The notes below the pieces were generated by a model. The model was not told the origin of the DNA. It worked only from the letters and a program-made list of their open reading frames with translations, and ran no database searches. From Campylobacteraceae bacterium (GTDB taxonomy: Bacteria > Campylobacterota > Campylobacteria > Campylobacterales > Campylobacteraceae): a DNA stretch of 10,538 bases. The translations under genes and the position numbers were made by a program. Shown piece by piece: positions 1-7,622 of the stretch. The stretch spans positions 1 through 10,538 of the forward strand of contig JAITEH010000143.1 in assembly GCA_031282125.1 (NCBI GenBank). Direction: 5' to 3'. Positions within the stretch are counted from its first letter, which is position 1. The number at the start of each line of letters is the position of its first letter.

Positions 1-491
1 GTTGTATTTGCGGCTACGCCCACTTTTTTATTATCCAAATCTTTTATGGAGAAAATGTTCGAATCTTTCTTCACCATCATGCCTATGCCGCTGTCTATAA
101 AATATGGGTTTGAAAAGTTGAGAATCTTTTTTCTCTCTTCCGTGATGGTGAAAGTGGCTATAACATAATCCAATTCGTCGTTATTTAACATCGGTTCGCG
201 CGAAGCGGTAGTTACGGCTACGGTTTGGAGTTTTTTCTCATTGCCTAAAATCTTTTTTGCGAGCGCCTTTGCCACATCAACGTCAAAACCGTCTATAATT
301 CCCGTATTTGGGTCTTTGTAGCCGAATTTATAAGTATCGCCTTTGACTCCTATACGGATAATTCCTCTATCCTTGATGGTCTGCGTGGTAGTGATTTTGG
401 AAACCGTCTCTTGCGTATTTTGATTGGTGCAGCCGCTTAGGGCAAATACGAACGCCACCCCTATAAAACATTTATATATAACATTTTTCAT
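1..491 (-). CDS. Amino-acid ABC transporter solute-binding lipoprotein (SBP_bac_3), C-terminus beyond window
   Basis: This is the N-terminal 163 codons of a periplasmic solute-binding protein that would capture a small polar solute, probably an amino acid, for an ABC importer. The first 20 residues form a lipoprotein signal ending in the lipobox L18-S19-G20-C21, so the mature protein should be anchored by a lipidated Cys21. The SBP_bac_3 domain starts near residue 40 (KDRGIIRIGVKG). GFDVDVAKALAKK (68-80) and TFTITEERKK (113-122) are typical of the family; Arg120 aligns with the arginine that holds the ligand alpha-carboxylate in HisJ-type proteins. The second lobe is outside the window, so the ligand cannot be predicted. 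The ATG at 491 has an AAAGGCGG ribosome-binding site (498-505) that overlaps the stop codon of the upstream SUMF1-type gene, which implies co-transcription and perhaps translational coupling. No permease or ATPase gene is visible. Confidence 0.9.
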   Translation of the reverse strand, partial: MKNVIYKCFIGVAFVFALSGCTNQNTQETVSKITTTQTIKDRGIIRIGVKGDTYKFGYKDPNTGIIDGFDVDVAKALAKKILGNEKKLQTVAVTTASREPMLNNDELDYVIATFTITEERKKILNFSNPYFIDSGIGMMVKKDSNIFSIKDLDNKKVGVAANT

Positions 492-503
492 TTTGTACCG
501 CCT

Positions 504-1271
504 TTATTTTGTTGTCATAACTACTCTAAAACCAAAGTCAGGTCTGCTGTCATCGGAAGGGAAAAATGTGCGAAGCGCAATACGCGCATTTTTAGCCAGC
601 ATAAACCAGCTTCCGCCTCTAAGCACATGATTGACGCCGTAAGTTGCCCCTTGAGGATCAACCACATCTTGATTTATATTGTAGTTGTCAGCATACAGAT
701 CGTTAACCCACTCAAATACATTTCCGTACATATCGTAAAGTCCCCATGGATTGGGTTGTTTTTGACCTACGGCATTTGTTTTGGCTTTGGAATTTTGTTT
801 GACCCAGCCGTGACTTTGAAACTCGCTGGGATCATCGCTAAAACCGTATGTTTTTACGCTTCCTGCCCTTGCCGCATACTCCCATTCTGCCTCTGTAGGA
901 AGACGGTATTTGTCTGTTTTCTCTTTTTCATTTAATTTTTTGATGAATTTTTGAGCATCGTCCCATGACACAGAATCTACGGGGTTGTTGCGCTCTTTGA
1001 AGTGGCTGGGATTACTTCCCATGATATCGACCCATTGCTGTTGAGTTACTTCGTAAATACCCATGTAGAAGGGTTTGCTAATGGTAACTTTATGTTTTGG
1101 CAATTCGTTGTCAAAAGCGTCTTCAAAATTCTTATCCGCCCCCATTGTAAAACTGCCCGCTTGAACCAGCACAAATTCCATTCCTATACTGTTTTTATAT
1201 GTAGTTTGTGCAAAGACAGACACAGCCGCGAAACAAACACCAATTAAGACATTTTTAATCATACTGTACAC
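504..1271 (-). CDS. Secreted SUMF1/FGE-fold protein without catalytic cysteines
   Basis: This is a 255-residue exported protein made almost entirely of a formylglycine-generating-enzyme (SUMF1/EgtB/PvdO) fold. A signal peptide (about residues 4-21, probable cleavage after VFA21) precedes the domain at about 27-252. Family motifs are GSFTMG (39-44), YEVTQQQW (73-80), PVDSVSWDDA (97-106), YRLPTEAEWEYAARAG (122-137), GNVFEW (183-188), RGGSW (218-222) and GFR (247-249). The mature part contains no cysteine; the Cys pair that binds copper in true sulfatase-activating FGE is absent after RGGSW. It is therefore unlikely to make formylglycine and may be a binding or structural domain; its actual role is unknown. 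I chose the GTG at 1271: GGAGG (1277-1281) lies 5 bases upstream. An in-frame ATG at 1283 overlaps that site and is unlikely, and an ATG at 1262 has a poor spacing of 14. It is probably co-transcribed with the downstream lipoprotein gene. Confidence 0.88.
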   Translation of the reverse strand: MYSMIKNVLIGVCFAAVSVFAQTTYKNSIGMEFVLVQAGSFTMGADKNFEDAFDNELPKHKVTISKPFYMGIYEVTQQQWVDIMGSNPSHFKERNNPVDSVSWDDAQKFIKKLNEKEKTDKYRLPTEAEWEYAARAGSVKTYGFSDDPSEFQSHGWVKQNSKAKTNAVGQKQPNPWGLYDMYGNVFEWVNDLYADNYNINQDVVDPQGATYGVNHVLRGGSWFMLAKNARIALRTFFPSDDSRPDFGFRVVMTTK

Positions 1272-1276
1272 GTTAT

Positions 1277-1281
1277 CCTCC
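1277..1281 (-). promoter_or_regulatory. Ribosome-binding site that sets a GTG start for the SUMF1-type gene
   Basis: A strong GGAGG on the minus strand is followed by the five bases ATAAC and then GTG. The in-frame ATG at 1281-1283 shares a base with the site, so the GTG is the better start. Confidence 0.65.
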
Positions 1282-1360
1282 ATAACTTATAGATACTTTC
1301 CAAAGCATATGATAAATACAAATAGTTTAATTTATTCTGAAATGTTTGACGCCTGCATTA

Positions 1361-1427
1361 AAAATCAAAAATAATATCATTGATTTTGTACTTCTCCCTC
1401 CGTATAAATACTACACGAAAGGAGAAG
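1361..1427 (-). terminator. Possible terminator region after frdB
   Basis: Two inverted repeats lie just past the frdB stop. Read on the minus strand, the first has arms CTTCTCC (1421-1427) and GGAGAAG (1391-1397), with a small GTAT/ATAC pair inside its loop. The second has arms AAAATCAA (1380-1387) and TTGATTTT (1361-1368) around an 11-base loop, and its 3' arm supplies a T-rich run. Neither is a classical GC stem followed directly by a U-tract, so the call is tentative. The remainder of the gap up to the SUMF1-type gene is AT-rich; I could not choose a convincing -10 box for that gene. Confidence 0.35.
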
Positions 1428-1437
1428 GGTCATGAAG

Positions 1438-2157
1438 TTACTTTACTGAAACCAATTTGCGTCTCATGTAAGCTATTCTGCTTTGAAGCGGAAGATTTTT
1501 TGGGCAGTTGTCTTCACATGCAAGAAGACTCATGCAGCCGAAAACGCCATTGTCGTCTCCGACTAATTCGTAATAATCCTCATCTGTTCTTTTGTCAAGT
1601 GAATCTATATAAAAACGCGCTATTCTGTTTAGTCCCACAGCTCCTACGAAATCAGGTCTCATCAACTTAGTTCCGCATGCCGCTACACAGATACCGCACT
1701 CTATACATCTGTCAAGCTCAAATACCTCTTGCGCTACTTCAGGCTCGACTTTGTCTTCGAGTTTTGATATGTCAGTTACGTGGTCGGAATGTATCCAGCT
1801 CTCTACGCGCTTGCTCATTCCGTTCATCCATGTGCCCGTATCTACAGACAAGTCTTTGATAAGTTTAAACGCAGGAAGAGGCATAAGCTCCAATATCCCG
1901 TCAGAAAAATCTTTCGTCAAAGTTCTGCATGCAAGACGCGGACGTCCGTTTACCATCATACCGCAGCTGCCGCAAATTCCGGCACGGCAGACAAAGTCAA
2001 AATTAAGATCCGCATCAAATTTTTCTCTTATCTGATTTAACGCGATAAAAAGCGTCATACCAGAAGTCTCTTCAAGCTTATACTCTACGAATTGCGCTTT
2101 TGAGTCTTTGCTTAAAGGATTGTATTTAAATGCTCTTATAGTTATAGTTCGACTCAT
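1438..2157 (-). CDS. frdB: Fumarate reductase iron-sulfur subunit
   Basis: FrdB carries electrons from the membrane cytochrome b subunit to the flavin subunit of menaquinol:fumarate reductase. The 239-residue length equals that of the Wolinella succinogenes protein. All cluster ligands are present at the Wolinella positions: C57, C62, C65 and C77 for [2Fe-2S] in the N-terminal ferredoxin fold; C151, C154, C157 and C218 for [4Fe-4S]; and C161, C208 and C214 for [3Fe-4S]. It is the last gene of frdCAB. Its ATG overlaps the frdA stop by 4 bases (ATGA), and an AGGAG site (2165-2169) lies 7 bases upstream inside frdA, so translation is probably coupled. The ATG is well supported, and nothing in the protein looks damaged. 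In rTCA-cycle Campylobacterota the same complex also feeds succinate formation; the window does not show whether that cycle operates here. Confidence 0.97.
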   Translation of the reverse strand: MSRTITIRAFKYNPLSKDSKAQFVEYKLEETSGMTLFIALNQIREKFDADLNFDFVCRAGICGSCGMMVNGRPRLACRTLTKDFSDGILELMPLPAFKLIKDLSVDTGTWMNGMSKRVESWIHSDHVTDISKLEDKVEPEVAQEVFELDRCIECGICVAACGTKLMRPDFVGAVGLNRIARFYIDSLDKRTDEDYYELVGDDNGVFGCMSLLACEDNCPKNLPLQSRIAYMRRKLVSVK

Positions 2158-4139
2158 TTTTTATCTCCTACTCTCTCATTTATAGCTTTGAATTGCGGTT
2201 GAAGCTCAAAAGGCATTAACGCATCTTGGATTTCATGACGGTTTTTACCCTCTTTTTCCAATTTCTCTCTAAGAGCGTCAACCTCTTCCTGACGTTTTGC
2301 GCTCAAAGGATTTTCTATGATATTTCCTTTTACGCCATATCCTCTAAATGCAGGCGGCATTTCCATTCTCATGATATCAAGATCTTCATACTCGATAGTT
2401 GGAAGCGTATCGCCGTCTTTCCATGAAGTGAGCGTTCTTTTTAGCCAGTTAGCATCGTCTCTTTTTAGATAATCTTCTCTATAGTGTGCGCCGCGGCTCT
2501 CTGTTCTTTGAAGCGCGCCAAGAGCTACACAAAGTGAAAGTTTAAGCATTTTAGGGACTCTGTAAGCCTCTTCAAGCTCAGGATTTGTAGCAAGATTTTT
2601 TGTTGATATCGAAGCTTTGAGAGATTTTTTGTAAAGCTCTTCAAGCTCTGCTACAGCTTTTTTCAAGCCTTCGCCGTTTCTAAAGATAGCTACGTGTTCC
2701 CACATAACCTCTTTCATGCGGTTTTTTATCTCGAAAATATTTACTCCGCCTTTTCTTGACAAAATCTCTTGAATGTATTTTTCCTCTTTTTCTACGGCAG
2801 CTTCTACGGTTTTTGTATCGATTGTGACATCGTTTGCTTTACAAAAATCGGCAAAATAATCGCCTATAATCATACCCGCAACGACAGTTTCGCTTACTGA
2901 ATTTCCGCCAAGTCTGTTAAATCCGTGCATATCCCAGCATGAAGCTTCGCCAGCACTAAATAGTCCTTTTAATGTCGGAGATTCGCCTGTTGGTTTTGTT
3001 CTGATACCGCCCATGGAGTAGTGCTGCATAGGAAGAACGGGCGCCCAGCCTTTAGGACCTTCGTCCGCAGGGTCGATACCGTTAAATATCATACAAATCT
3101 CTTGAACGTCTCTTAGGTTCTTTTCTATATGTTCGCGTCCCAAGATGGAGATATCAAGCCAAACGTGCTCGCCGTAAGGAGATTTGACGCCTTTGCCGTT
3201 TCTGATGTGCTCTAACATTCTGCGGCTTACGACGTCGCGGCTTGCAAGCTCTTTTTTCTCAGGTTCATAATCAGGCATAAAGCGGTGTCCGTCAACATCG
3301 CGCAAGATTCCGCCGTCGCCTCTGCAGCCTTCTGTTAAAAGAATGCCTGAGGGAACTATCGGAGTTGGGTGAAATTGTACGGCTTCCATGTTGCCAAGTT
3401 TTGCTTTGCCTGTCTCTAAAGCTATAGCAGCGCCTATACCTTCGCAGTTTACGGCATTTGTAGTGTGTTTGTAGATTCTGCCGTAGCCGCCTGTAGCTAT
3501 CAATGTGCCGCGCGCTACGTATGCAGTGATTTCGCCTGTTACCAAATCTCTTACGATAGCGCCGAAACATCTGTTGTTTTCGTGGATAAGAGCTATTGCT
3601 TCTCTTCTATCTTCGATATTTACGTTATGTTTTAAAGCTTCGTTTGCAACTGCAAAAAGCATAGTATGTCCCGTCGCATCAGCCGTATAACATGTACGCC
3701 ATTTTTTAGTACCGCCGAAATCTCTCGAATGGATAAGTCCGTGAACTTCATCTTTCTCTTCTATAGTTGTTCTTTCGGCATTGATAACTGCAGTTCTTTG
3801 TCCTTTGGTGATTCTTGTCCAAGGTACGCCCCATGCGGCAAGCTGACGAATGGCTTTCGGAGCAGTTGTAACAAACATTCTCGCCACTTCCTGATCACAG
3901 CCCCAGTCACTTCCTTTTACCGTATCGGCAAAGTGCAAATCTTCATTATCGCCTTCGCTCATTTTTGAATTTCCAAGACTTGCCTGCATGCCTCCCTGCG
4001 CTGCCGCAGAGTGTGAACGTTTGACAGGAATCAAGCTCAAAACCGTAGTGCTAAGTCCTTTATCAGCAGCCGCTACCGCAGCTCTAAGTCCTGCTAATCC
4101 TCCGCCGATAACTAATGCATCACAATATTTTATATTCAT
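2154..4139 (-). CDS. frdA: Fumarate reductase flavoprotein subunit
   Basis: FrdA is the catalytic subunit that reduces fumarate to succinate on covalently bound FAD. It has 661 residues, against about 656 in Wolinella. The dinucleotide-binding loop is GGGLAG (12-17). His43 in SHSAAAQGG is the expected covalent FAD attachment site. Active-site residues are all present: H257, T269, E270 and the proton-donating R301 fall at the Wolinella numbers, while H373 (MQHYSMGG) and R409 (FNRLGGNS) are shifted by a few residues through small insertions. The C-terminal region has the family's RGAHYREDY segment (about 560-568). The start overlaps the frdC stop (ATGA) with GGAGG at 4147-4151, 7 bases upstream. 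The protein is intact. The complex can run as succinate dehydrogenase in some relatives, but the subunit order and the diheme partner favour the quinol:fumarate reductase type. Confidence 0.98.
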   Translation of the reverse strand: MNIKYCDALVIGGGLAGLRAAVAAADKGLSTTVLSLIPVKRSHSAAAQGGMQASLGNSKMSEGDNEDLHFADTVKGSDWGCDQEVARMFVTTAPKAIRQLAAWGVPWTRITKGQRTAVINAERTTIEEKDEVHGLIHSRDFGGTKKWRTCYTADATGHTMLFAVANEALKHNVNIEDRREAIALIHENNRCFGAIVRDLVTGEITAYVARGTLIATGGYGRIYKHTTNAVNCEGIGAAIALETGKAKLGNMEAVQFHPTPIVPSGILLTEGCRGDGGILRDVDGHRFMPDYEPEKKELASRDVVSRRMLEHIRNGKGVKSPYGEHVWLDISILGREHIEKNLRDVQEICMIFNGIDPADEGPKGWAPVLPMQHYSMGGIRTKPTGESPTLKGLFSAGEASCWDMHGFNRLGGNSVSETVVAGMIIGDYFADFCKANDVTIDTKTVEAAVEKEEKYIQEILSRKGGVNIFEIKNRMKEVMWEHVAIFRNGEGLKKAVAELEELYKKSLKASISTKNLATNPELEEAYRVPKMLKLSLCVALGALQRTESRGAHYREDYLKRDDANWLKRTLTSWKDGDTLPTIEYEDLDIMRMEMPPAFRGYGVKGNIIENPLSAKRQEEVDALREKLEKEGKNRHEIQDALMPFELQPQFKAINERVGDKK

Positions 4140-4921
4140 TTTATATCCTCCGCGCTCTGTGCATTTATGTCTATTGTTTGTGTCACGCTTGCAACATGCT
4201 GCTCATGTGAAGAGGCATATTTGTAACCTATTTTTACATAAGCCAAAAGCGTTACAAGTCCTAAAGCCAAGAAAAATGCCGTAAGAGCCCATTTGACTTT
4301 TGAAAGTTTTTTTCTTGTTTCTTTGGCGTCTTTGCCCTCAAACCAGCCCCATTTTACGCATAAACGATATAGTCCGATTCCTCCGTGAAGTTCAACTGCA
4401 AAGAGTAAAATCAGATAAAACGGCCACATAAAATTGCCGTACATTCTGCCGCCTGATATTTCTGCTGTGATTGTAGGATTTGTCATCATTATGATTAAGT
4501 GTGCAGAACCGAAAAAGAATAGGATAAATCCTGTCTTTGCCTGCCAAAACCATAAAGACGTATCGGAGTGCTTCATGTAGGTTGCATGAGCTTTATAGAT
4601 TTGATACTGTCTGAAATTAATAGGAAGTTTTCTCATTCCCAAACAGGCATGTATAACAAATATACAAAAAACCGCAAAAACTATAAAAGAGACTATCAAG
4701 GGCTGTTTCTCGCTCAATAAAAAACTGCCTTCAAAAGCTCCTGCAACTGTATTTAAAGCCTCTTCGCTAATCAATACCGTAGCAACAAAGAACATGTGTC
4801 CCCACATAAACAATCCCAAAAAAAGTCCTGTTGCGCTTTGGATAAAATCCAACCTAGCGGGCAATCGACTTTTTTTACCGTCAACTCTTTTGCCTAAATA
4901 TCCTTCGATAACATTAGTCAC
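4136..4921 (-). CDS. frdC: Fumarate reductase diheme cytochrome b subunit
   Basis: FrdC is the five-helix membrane anchor that oxidises menaquinol and carries two b hemes. From the GTG start it has 261 residues. The four axial heme histidines are H42, H91, H141 and H179, matching Wolinella H44, H93, H143 and H182. The acidic residues used for quinol oxidation and transmembrane proton compensation in Wolinella (E66 and E180) correspond to E64 and E177 (VELHGG). The hydrophilic C-terminal tail of about 30 residues (after YVKIGYKY) differs from Wolinella. I prefer GTG at 4921 because AAAGGA (4928-4933) lies 6 bases upstream and the resulting MTN... N-terminus matches the Wolinella protein; an in-frame TTG at 4936 would overlap that ribosome site. 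It is the first gene of frdCAB, downstream of a -10 box at 4963-4968. Confidence 0.95.
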   Translation of the reverse strand: MTNVIEGYLGKRVDGKKSRLPARLDFIQSATGLFLGLFMWGHMFFVATVLISEEALNTVAGAFEGSFLLSEKQPLIVSFIVFAVFCIFVIHACLGMRKLPINFRQYQIYKAHATYMKHSDTSLWFWQAKTGFILFFFGSAHLIIMMTNPTITAEISGGRMYGNFMWPFYLILLFAVELHGGIGLYRLCVKWGWFEGKDAKETRKKLSKVKWALTAFFLALGLVTLLAYVKIGYKYASSHEQHVASVTQTIDINAQSAEDIK

Positions 4922-4927
4922 TCTGTG

Positions 4928-4933
4928 TCCTTT
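4928..4933 (-). promoter_or_regulatory. Ribosome-binding site that sets the frdC GTG start
   Basis: AAAGGA on the minus strand is followed by a 6-base spacer and GTG at 4921-4919. It rules against the in-frame TTG five codons upstream. Confidence 0.6.
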
Positions 4934-4955
4934 CAAAATAGATTTTTTTTAACAC

Positions 4956-4989
4956 CCTGAGAATTGTACTACTTAATAAATTAGAGCAA
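4956..4989 (-). promoter_or_regulatory. Candidate frdCAB promoter
   Basis: Minus strand TACAAT (4963-4968) is a good -10 box. TTGCTC at 4984-4989 resembles a -35 but is only 15 bases away, which fits a phylum where the -35 is weakly conserved. Transcription would start near 4956, giving a leader of about 35 bases. The promoter begins immediately past the lgt stop at 4991, and I see no terminator between, so some readthrough from lgt is possible. Confidence 0.42.
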
Positions 4990-4990
4990 A

Positions 4991-5857
4991 TTAAATGTTT
5001 TTTTTCAATTTTCTTAAATTATTATTTTTATGTTTTGTATCGTTTTTCTTGTTGCTTTTCACGATATAAACATACAGTACAATACCAACCAACACAATAA
5101 TAAACGACAGAAGCTGTCCAGTTGTGAGCCATCCGCCGTAGATAAATCCTACCTGCGTGTCGGGCTGTCTCCAAAACTCGGCTATAAACCTTCCAATGGA
5201 GTAGGTTATGCCGTAAACCACGATAAGCTCTCCGTCATATTTTTTATATCGCCTATAAATGAAGACGACTATAAATACCATCAATCCTTCAAAAAACGCT
5301 TCGTAAAGCTGTGAAGGATGCCTCAAAACTCCATCTACGTAAATGCCCCACGGCACATCTGTAACACGTCCGACAAGCTCTTGATTTAGAAAGTTGCCGA
5401 TGCGTCCCAGCACATAAGCAAGCGGTACGCTCAAAGCTACCAAATCCAAGAACTGCCACGCCGAATAACGATACTTTTTGCAGTAGATAAAAGTTATTAT
5501 CAAGAACCCAAATACCGAACCGTGATAACTCATGCCGCGGATTCCCACAAACTCTCCGTTTTGGAAAGGGTTGAAAATCTCCCACGGATGCGTCAGATAG
5601 TAACTCGTGTTAGGGTCGTATATCAGTACAAAACCGACTCTAGCACCAACTATCACGGCAAGTTCAGCCCACAAAAAGTAACTGTCAACGACGCTAAGCG
5701 ACATGGGGATACGGTCTCTTTTGACAAACCATTTAGCGATAAAAATAGCTCCCAGCAATGCGCTTACGTACATAATTCCGTACCAATGTACGGCAAACGG
5801 ACCCAGATAAAATGCCACAGGATCAAAATGTGTATAGATATTTTGCCAAAAGTTCAA
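4991..5857 (-). CDS. lgt: Prolipoprotein diacylglyceryl transferase
   Basis: Lgt transfers diacylglycerol from phosphatidylglycerol to the lipobox cysteine of prolipoproteins in the inner membrane. The 288-residue multi-spanning protein has the family signatures MSYHGSVFG (109-117, His112), GRIGNFLNQE (151-160, with R152, N155 and E160), RHPSQLYEA (179-187), GRFIAEFWRQPD (222-233, with R223, E227 and R230) and LTTGQLLS (244-251). The last 24 residues form a Lys/Asn-rich hydrophilic tail of low complexity that is not part of the catalytic fold. The start is TTG at 5857: AAGGAG (5865-5870) lies 7 bases upstream and no better in-frame codon exists. It diverges from the LUD gene and lies 69 bases upstream of frdC on the same strand. 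A likely substrate, the solute-binding lipoprotein, is encoded at the left edge. Confidence 0.97.
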   Translation of the reverse strand: MNFWQNIYTHFDPVAFYLGPFAVHWYGIMYVSALLGAIFIAKWFVKRDRIPMSLSVVDSYFLWAELAVIVGARVGFVLIYDPNTSYYLTHPWEIFNPFQNGEFVGIRGMSYHGSVFGFLIITFIYCKKYRYSAWQFLDLVALSVPLAYVLGRIGNFLNQELVGRVTDVPWGIYVDGVLRHPSQLYEAFFEGLMVFIVVFIYRRYKKYDGELIVVYGITYSIGRFIAEFWRQPDTQVGFIYGGWLTTGQLLSFIIVLVGIVLYVYIVKSNKKNDTKHKNNNLRKLKKNI

Positions 5858-5890
5858 CTGAAAACTCCTTATGAGCTCCCATTATATTTA

Positions 5891-5903
5891 AAAATTGATT
5901 ATA
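5891..5903 (-). promoter_or_regulatory. Candidate lgt promoter (-10 box)
   Basis: Minus strand TATAAT at 5898-5903 would start transcription near 5891, a leader of about 33 bases before the TTG. A second TATAAT (5881-5886) is too close to the ribosome-binding site to be useful. No convincing -35 is seen. Confidence 0.35.
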
Positions 5904-5981
5904 GAATAATAATGAGACCCTAAAGGTATTTTTTCTTCAACTAAAATAAAAATATCTATTTTTGTGTAAAATTTTGAATTT

Positions 5982-6032
5982 GCATGAGCGGCATTTAGCG
6001 GGATTAACCATATAGTCAGTATAATTCGTAAT
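5982..6032 (+). promoter_or_regulatory. Promoter of the LUD gene with an upstream tandem repeat
   Basis: TATAAT at 6020-6025 is a perfect -10 box, with a predicted start near 6032 and a 20-base leader carrying AGGAGGG (6041-6047). There is no -35 hexamer. Instead, two near-copies GCATGAGCGG (5982-5991) and GCATTTAGCGG (5991-6001) place AGCGG cores 10 bases apart, the second over the -35 position. This layout would suit an activator; no known regulator site is recognised. Confidence 0.5.
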
Positions 6033-6051
6033 TTCACCGAAGGAGGGTAAA

Positions 6052-6654
6052 ATGGATATTAGTACAGTCAAATCAAACTGCGAAAAAAACGGCTTTGAGT
6101 TCATTGTCGCCGAAACGAAACAAGAGGCTCTTGAAATCGCCAAAAGATACATCGCAAAAGGCAGCAGCGTTGGTCTTGGAGGCTCTGTAAGCGTTACTCA
6201 AATAGGACTTTTGGACTATCTTACGAACAACAAAGAGATTAAACTTTTCAACCAATATGAAGACGGCATATCAAAAAATGAGAATACGCGCCGCAGAAAA
6301 GAGGGCGTGATAGCCGATATTTTTGTTACAAGTACAAACGCATTGACGCTTGGAGGCGAACTTGTAAATTGCGACGGCGAAGGAAACAGGGTAGCCGCGC
6401 AGATATTCGGCTCAAAAAAGCTTCTTTTGATAGTTGGCAGCAATAAAATCGTCAAAGATATAGAGGCTGGTTTTGGGAGGATTAAAAATGTCGCGGCTGT
6501 AAAAAATGCCGAAAGACTCAACGAAAAAGCCGCCTCTTTTGGCAAAAAGCCAAGCTACACAAGCGAGAATATCTCAAAAAAATACGGCATCATCACGCAG
6601 GATACGATAGGGCGCATAGTCATTATATTTGTCAATGAGCCTCTCGGATATTAG
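6052..6654 (+). CDS. LUD-domain protein (LutC/YkgG-like), stand-alone
   Basis: This is a 200-residue soluble protein of the LUD family (PF02589, formerly DUF162), whose best known members take part in lactate oxidation with LutA and LutB. Family motifs are GLGGSVSVTQIGL (41-53), the NALTLGGELVNCDGEGNRVAA stretch (96-116, which carries the conserved NAxTxxGELVNxDGxGNRVA pattern), IVGSNKIVKD (127-136) and a terminal NEPLGY. Many small LUD proteins, as I recall them, have a cysteine-rich segment after the NAERL motif. Here that stretch (about 156-185) has no cysteine, and the only cysteines in the protein are C10 and C107. No lutA, lutB or lactate permease lies nearby. The function is therefore open; 'lactate utilization protein' would be a family name rather than an assignment. 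The ATG start is firm, with AGGAGGG ending 4 bases upstream. It ends one base before the stop codon of the convergent permease gene. Confidence 0.88.
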   Translation: MDISTVKSNCEKNGFEFIVAETKQEALEIAKRYIAKGSSVGLGGSVSVTQIGLLDYLTNNKEIKLFNQYEDGISKNENTRRRKEGVIADIFVTSTNALTLGGELVNCDGEGNRVAAQIFGSKKLLLIVGSNKIVKDIEAGFGRIKNVAAVKNAERLNEKAASFGKKPSYTSENISKKYGIITQDTIGRIVIIFVNEPLGY

Positions 6655-6655
6655 G

Positions 6656-7597
6656 CTATAAAAAAAGTATCACCATGAGAGGTATCGTGAAAAACGATAA
6701 AGCGGTGCTTAGCAATATCGCGAACGATGCCTCTTCAGGACGAATCTTAAACAAAGTCGCCATTATAACGGTATTTGCCGCCATGGGTACGATGGAGTAG
6801 ACTATCATTGCTCTGTATGCGCTTTGCTCGAATACATGCATGAAATGGCTGTCTATAAATACGATGAACAGCACCACGGCAGGCCACAAAATAAATTTTG
6901 CAAAAAACGTTACGGCTATGAATTTTTTATTGATAGTGACATTTTTGATGCCGACAAGTCCCATGCCTATCATCATCATTCCAAGGATTGCGTACGCTCC
7001 GCGAAATTGCAATAAAAAATCCATAAACTCCTGCGTAAATTGTATCTGCATGAGATTGCATATAAATCCTGCAATTGCCGCATAGATAACGGGCAGTTTT
7101 ATGATTTTTATCATGCTCTGCCAAAAAGTGTAACTTCCGCGCGAAATAATATAAAAACCGACGGTGTATTCGTATAAAAACGAAATTACAAGAGACAAAA
7201 TATAGATATTTGCCTCATTTTGGTCTAACAGCATGAGCGCCAAAGGTATGCCAAAATATCCCGTATTTCCCGTACCAGAGCTAAATGCGGCGAGATTTTT
7301 TGTCCTGTCGTCCCAAATCTTTTTGCCCGCAAAAAACATCGCAAAACAGATAAAAACAGCTACGCCAAAAAGCGTTAAAGGCACCAAAACAACGCCTGCG
7401 TTGATATCCACTTGAAGCGTCGCGGTAAAAACGACAACAGGAGCCAATATATACACGATGAGAGGAGCTATCGTCTCTCTTGCGACTCCAAGTTTTTTGC
7501 CTGCGAGGAAGCCAAATAAGATGTTGATATAAAGAGGAAAAATCTTCAATCCCAAAGAGATAACGTTAAGCCAAAGAGTCAGCAAAGCCGAAAACAC
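6656..7597 (-). CDS. AEC-family transporter (auxin efflux carrier-like permease)
   Basis: This is a 313-residue inner-membrane permease with about ten hydrophobic segments in two similar halves. The family signature SSGTGNTGYFGIPLA (106-120) lies in the loop and helix after the first half, and PMAANTVIMATLF (about 272-284) is the matching crossover in the second half. Bacterial AEC members export or import organic acids such as malate or malonate; the substrate cannot be inferred here. The start is uncertain: GTG at 7597 has only AAGG about 7 bases upstream, and an internal TTG at codon 17 would begin closer to the first conserved helix but has no usable ribosome site. It diverges from the DUF493 gene and converges with the LUD gene with a single base between stops. 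Confidence 0.9.
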   Translation of the reverse strand: MFSALLTLWLNVISLGLKIFPLYINILFGFLAGKKLGVARETIAPLIVYILAPVVVFTATLQVDINAGVVLVPLTLFGVAVFICFAMFFAGKKIWDDRTKNLAAFSSGTGNTGYFGIPLALMLLDQNEANIYILSLVISFLYEYTVGFYIISRGSYTFWQSMIKIIKLPVIYAAIAGFICNLMQIQFTQEFMDFLLQFRGAYAILGMMMIGMGLVGIKNVTINKKFIAVTFFAKFILWPAVVLFIVFIDSHFMHVFEQSAYRAMIVYSIVPMAANTVIMATLFKIRPEEASFAILLSTALSFFTIPLMVILFL

Positions 7598-7622
7598 ATG
7601 CGCGCCTTGTATTATTTTTTTG

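Noticed and set aside
424..1247. Plus-strand open frames across the SUMF1-type gene (for example 424-630, 627-935, 1002-1247)
   Set aside because: They are antisense to a well supported gene, lack ribosome sites and encode no recognisable motif.
1150..1271. Whether the FGE-fold protein could be the variable protein of a diversity-generating retroelement, since such proteins often end in a RGGS...GFR lectin-like region (here about 507-630)
   Set aside because: No reverse transcriptase gene and no second copy of the 3' end of the gene is visible in the window, and the region is not enriched in the Asn codons typical of adenine mutagenesis.
504..1271. Annotation as a sulfatase-activating formylglycine-generating enzyme
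   Set aside because: The mature protein has no cysteine, so the copper-binding Cys pair is missing, and no sulfatase gene is nearby.
3292..4284. Open frames on both strands inside frdA and frdC (for example 3292-3570, 3666-3968, 3988-4284)
   Set aside because: Shadow frames of highly conserved subunits, with Arg- or Ser-rich meaningless translations.
4971..4996. TTAAT/ATTAA repeat near the frd promoter as an operator
   Set aside because: Five-base AT repeats are expected by chance in this composition.
5948..5963. AAAAATA/TATTTTT palindrome upstream of the LUD gene, considered as a Fur-type operator or terminator
   Set aside because: It is a pure AT palindrome with a 2-base centre in an AT-rich spacer, and it does not match a Fur consensus convincingly.
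6638..6682. AGCCT/AGGCT and CCTCTC/GAGAGG inverted repeats at the LUD-permease junction as a terminator
   Set aside because: Stems are only 5-6 bases, and the run of A or T lies on the wrong side for termination on either strand.
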